From contig NZ_LMIJ01000001.1 of NCBI RefSeq assembly GCF_001428665.1, positions 1 to 64,000 on the forward strand: a DNA stretch of 64,000 nt. Reading direction: 5' to 3'. Position numbers and translations under genes: made by a program. This document shows positions 61,986 to 64,000 of this stretch, in pieces. Source of the DNA: Acidovorax sp. Root219 (GTDB lineage Bacteria; Pseudomonadota; Gammaproteobacteria; Burkholderiales; Burkholderiaceae_C). Each line of letters begins with the position of its first letter. Position 1 is the first letter of the stretch. The notes beneath the pieces were generated by a model. That model had not been told where the DNA came from. It saw nothing but the letters and a program-made list of their open reading frames with translations, and made no database searches.

Positions 61986-62915
61986 ATGCCCACTGTGACC
62001 ATTCTCGATTCGCAGATGCACTACGAAGACACCGGCGCCCCTGCGGGGAGTGCCGGCCCGACCTGGGTGTTCCTGCACGGCAACCCCGCCTCGTCGCGCC
62101 TGTGGCGCAAGGTGCTGCCACGCACGCAGGTGCTGGGCCGCTGCCTGGCGCCCGACCTGATCGGCATGGGGCAATCCGGCAAGCCGGACATCGTGTACAG
62201 CTACGACGATCATGCGCGCTACCTCGCGGCGTGGTTCGACGCGCTGGACCTACAGGAAGTCGTGCTCGTGGGCATCGACTGGGGTGCGTCGCTCGCCTTC
62301 GACTGGGCGCGCAGGCATGCACACCGGGTGCGCGGCATCGCCTTCATGGAGACCATCGTCAAGCCCATGTCCTGGGCGGACTTCCCTGCAGCGGCGCGGC
62401 CGCGCTTCGAGGCGTTTCGCACGCCGGGCATGGGGGAGCAGTTGGTCATGGAGCTGAACCAGTTCCTCGCCGGCTCGCTCACTGCCACGGTGCTCACGCC
62501 CCTGTCTGCGGCCGACCGCGCGGTGTACGAGGTGCCCTACCCCACGCCCGCAAGCCGGCGCCCGCTGCTGGCCTGGCCGCGCGCCATGCCGCTCGAAGGC
62601 TCGCCCGCCGACGTGGTTGCGCGGGTGGAGGCCTATGGCGCGTGGCTGGCCGGCTCGACCGATGTGCCCAAGCTGCTGCTCACCTTCACCGGGTCGCCCA
62701 CGCTGATGATCGGCCCGGCCATGGAGGCCTGGTGCCGTGAGCACATTGCCAGCCTGGAAGTACAGGCCTGCGGCGATGCCGGCCACATGGCACCCGAGGA
62801 CCAGCCCGGGCGCATTGCCGATGCGCTGGTGGCCTGGGCAGGTACCGCCCTGCCTTCGGCTGCCGCTACTGCTTCTGGATCCCGGCCTGCTGGATCACAT
62901 CGCCCCAGCGCTTGA
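61986..62915 (+). CDS. Haloalkane dehalogenase (HLD-II, LinB/DhaA-like)
   Basis: 309 residues from ATG at 61986 with AAGGAG upstream. Alpha/beta hydrolase with nucleophile Asp98 in GIDWGASLAFDWARRH, Trp99 as halide-binding residue, Asn33 (HGNP) as the second halide contact, Glu122 in FMETI as the catalytic acid and His267 in GDAGHMAPED. This D-E-H set is that of subfamily II. It should hydrolyse carbon-halogen bonds to alcohol and halide. It is controlled by a divergent MarR gene. Its C-terminal 16 codons overlap the end of the convergent Bug gene. Confidence 0.87.
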   Translation: MPTVTILDSQMHYEDTGAPAGSAGPTWVFLHGNPASSRLWRKVLPRTQVLGRCLAPDLIGMGQSGKPDIVYSYDDHARYLAAWFDALDLQEVVLVGIDWGASLAFDWARRHAHRVRGIAFMETIVKPMSWADFPAAARPRFEAFRTPGMGEQLVMELNQFLAGSLTATVLTPLSAADRAVYEVPYPTPASRRPLLAWPRAMPLEGSPADVVARVEAYGAWLAGSTDVPKLLLTFTGSPTLMIGPAMEAWCREHIASLEVQACGDAGHMAPEDQPGRIADALVAWAGTALPSAAATASGSRPAGSHRPSA

Positions 62916-63843
62916 TCTCGCGCGCAAAGAAGTCGGCCTGCGCCTGGGGTGTGCCGCCGCTGGCCTGCACACCGAGCTGCAGCAGCCGCGCCTTGACCTC
63001 GGGCGTGTTGAGCGCAGCATTGGTCTCCTTGTTCAGCCGCGCAATGATGTCGGGCGGCGTGTTGGCCGGGGCGGCAAAGGCGTTCCACGAGGCCACGTTG
63101 AACCCCGGAGCGCCGCTCTCGGCCACGGTGGGGACCTTGGGCAACGCGGGCGAACGCTTCTCGCCCATCACGGCCAGGGCATTGAGCGTGTTGCCCGAGA
63201 TCTGCGCCAGCACCGGCGCCAGAATCTCAACGCCCGCATCCACCTGCTCGCCCAGCAGCGCGCTGACCACGGCCGAGGTGCTGTTGAACGGCACGATGGT
63301 CACATCGATGCCCAGGCTGCGCTTGAACAGCTCGGCCGCCAGGTGCTGGGTGCTGCCGATGTTGATGGTGCCGATGTTGAGCTTGCCGGGGTTGGCCCTG
63401 GCATAGGCCAGCAGCGCGGCGATGTCCTTGAAGCGGGACTTGCCACCCGTGACCAGGGCGATGTCGAAGGTGCCCAGCATGGACACCGGGGTGAAACTCT
63501 TGACCGGGTCGAACGGCAGGCTCTTGAACAGGCCCGCGCTCACCGCGTTGCCGTTGGACATGAGCAGCAGCGTGCGGCCATCAGGCGCCGCCTTGGCCAC
63601 GGCGTCTGCCGCAACGATGCCGCCCGCGCCGGGCTTGTTGTCCACCACGATGCTCTGGCCCGTGGCCTCGGTCATCTTCTGCGCCACGGTGCGCGCCGTG
63701 AGGTCGGCCACGCCGCCGGGGCCGAAGGGCACAACCAGGCGGATGGGGCGCTTGTCGGCGGGCTGCGCTGCCACGCCCGTGCCAGCCATGGCAACAGCCA
63801 GCAACAGGAAAGCCCGGCGCTCAGGGATCAAAGGAAAAGTCAT
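62866..63843 (-). CDS. Bug-family periplasmic carboxylate receptor
   Basis: 325 residues from ATG at 63843 (MTFPLIPERR); ATG at 63852 is also possible. Signal peptide RRAFLLLAVAMAGTGVAAQ. Mature part: KRPIRLVVPFGPGGVADLTARTVAQKM, DNKPGAGGIVAADAVA, VTIVPFNSTSAVVSALLGEQVDAGV; the usual HVPYRG loop is replaced by VPFNST, as in some subgroups. It overlaps the 3' end of the dehalogenase gene by 50 bp. The remaining 157 bp to the window end show no gene. Confidence 0.9.
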   Translation of the reverse strand: MTFPLIPERRAFLLLAVAMAGTGVAAQPADKRPIRLVVPFGPGGVADLTARTVAQKMTEATGQSIVVDNKPGAGGIVAADAVAKAAPDGRTLLLMSNGNAVSAGLFKSLPFDPVKSFTPVSMLGTFDIALVTGGKSRFKDIAALLAYARANPGKLNIGTINIGSTQHLAAELFKRSLGIDVTIVPFNSTSAVVSALLGEQVDAGVEILAPVLAQISGNTLNALAVMGEKRSPALPKVPTVAESGAPGFNVASWNAFAAPANTPPDIIARLNKETNAALNTPEVKARLLQLGVQASGGTPQAQADFFAREIKRWGDVIQQAGIQKQ

Positions 63844-64000
63844 GCATTGCACTATGACAAAAACCGGATTGTGCTGCCACCCCGCCCGCGCACTGGGAGC
63901 TATGCCCCATCGGCATGGGTACCCCGGATTCCTCGGACCGTAAGGGGGACACCTGCGCGGGCGATACCATTGGGGCTTCCGATCCCCGCATTCGCCCCTT

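Noticed and set aside
1-64000. CRISPR arrays, prophage genes, rRNA or tRNA genes
   Set aside because: No regularly spaced direct repeats, phage structural genes or recognisable structural RNA genes were seen.

Overview
The window is about 64 kb of high-GC chromosomal DNA from a betaproteobacterium, most probably a member of the Comamonadaceae (Acidovorax / Delftia / Comamonas type). The reasons are the base composition, the Bordetella-type porin, and the many periplasmic solute receptors of the Bug (TctC-like) family: four intact, one split by an insertion sequence and one decayed fragment. No CRISPR array, prophage, rRNA or tRNA gene was seen.

Layout. 0-13.6 kb: the start of a kdgD-like gene with a LacI-type operator, a lipoprotein with a duplicated molybdopterin-binding-like domain, a ClC H+/Cl- antiporter, a Crp-type regulator, an acyl-CoA synthetase/nitroreductase pair, a Ca2+/H+ antiporter, a large membrane diguanylate cyclase and two small enzymes of unknown role. 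12.7-18.6 kb: a LysR-controlled catabolic cluster made of an aconitase-superfamily dehydratase, a Bug receptor and an RraA-like aldolase; the Bug gene is split by a 1402-bp IS5-type element. 18.6-28 kb: SbtA-type bicarbonate transporter with its LysR regulator, an NmrA-type oxidoreductase/HxlR pair, an MFS transporter, a MocR regulator/PNPOx-like pair and ispF-ispD. 28-34 kb: a DUF4253 protein and mfd. 34-43 kb: organic-acid uptake and catabolism, with Bug-PhzF-RidA, then RraA-Bug-IclR-porin-Bug. 43-49 kb: a CPBP protease, membrane and secreted unknowns, and a B-family DNA polymerase (Pol II).

49.3-53.4 kb is an accessory block of small orphan genes with lower GC: a zinc-ribbon protein, a Tat-exported protein, a membrane protein, a secreted HExxH protein and a SMI1/KNR4-like protein. 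It is bracketed by two 150-bp MITE-like copies in inverted orientation, and it contains a third 150-bp MITE whose 16-bp ends are identical to those of the IS at 15.8 kb. At its right edge lies the truncated start of a gene that was coupled to a carotenoid oxygenase gene. An AT-rich trypsin-like protease gene (55.4 kb) is a second clear sign of foreign DNA.

56-64 kb: a serine hydrolase, a GcvA-like LysR regulator divergent from a PdxA-like dehydrogenase fused to an extra barrel-like domain, a DUF6463 membrane protein, a MarR regulator divergent from a haloalkane dehalogenase with a clear palindromic operator, and a last Bug gene.

Much of the window reads as a scavenging toolkit for organic acids: outer-membrane porin, periplasmic Bug receptors, RraA-like aldolases, an aconitase-type dehydratase and local LysR/IclR/AraC regulators. 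Functions are assigned from recognisable motifs and family resemblance read by eye; no database search was run.
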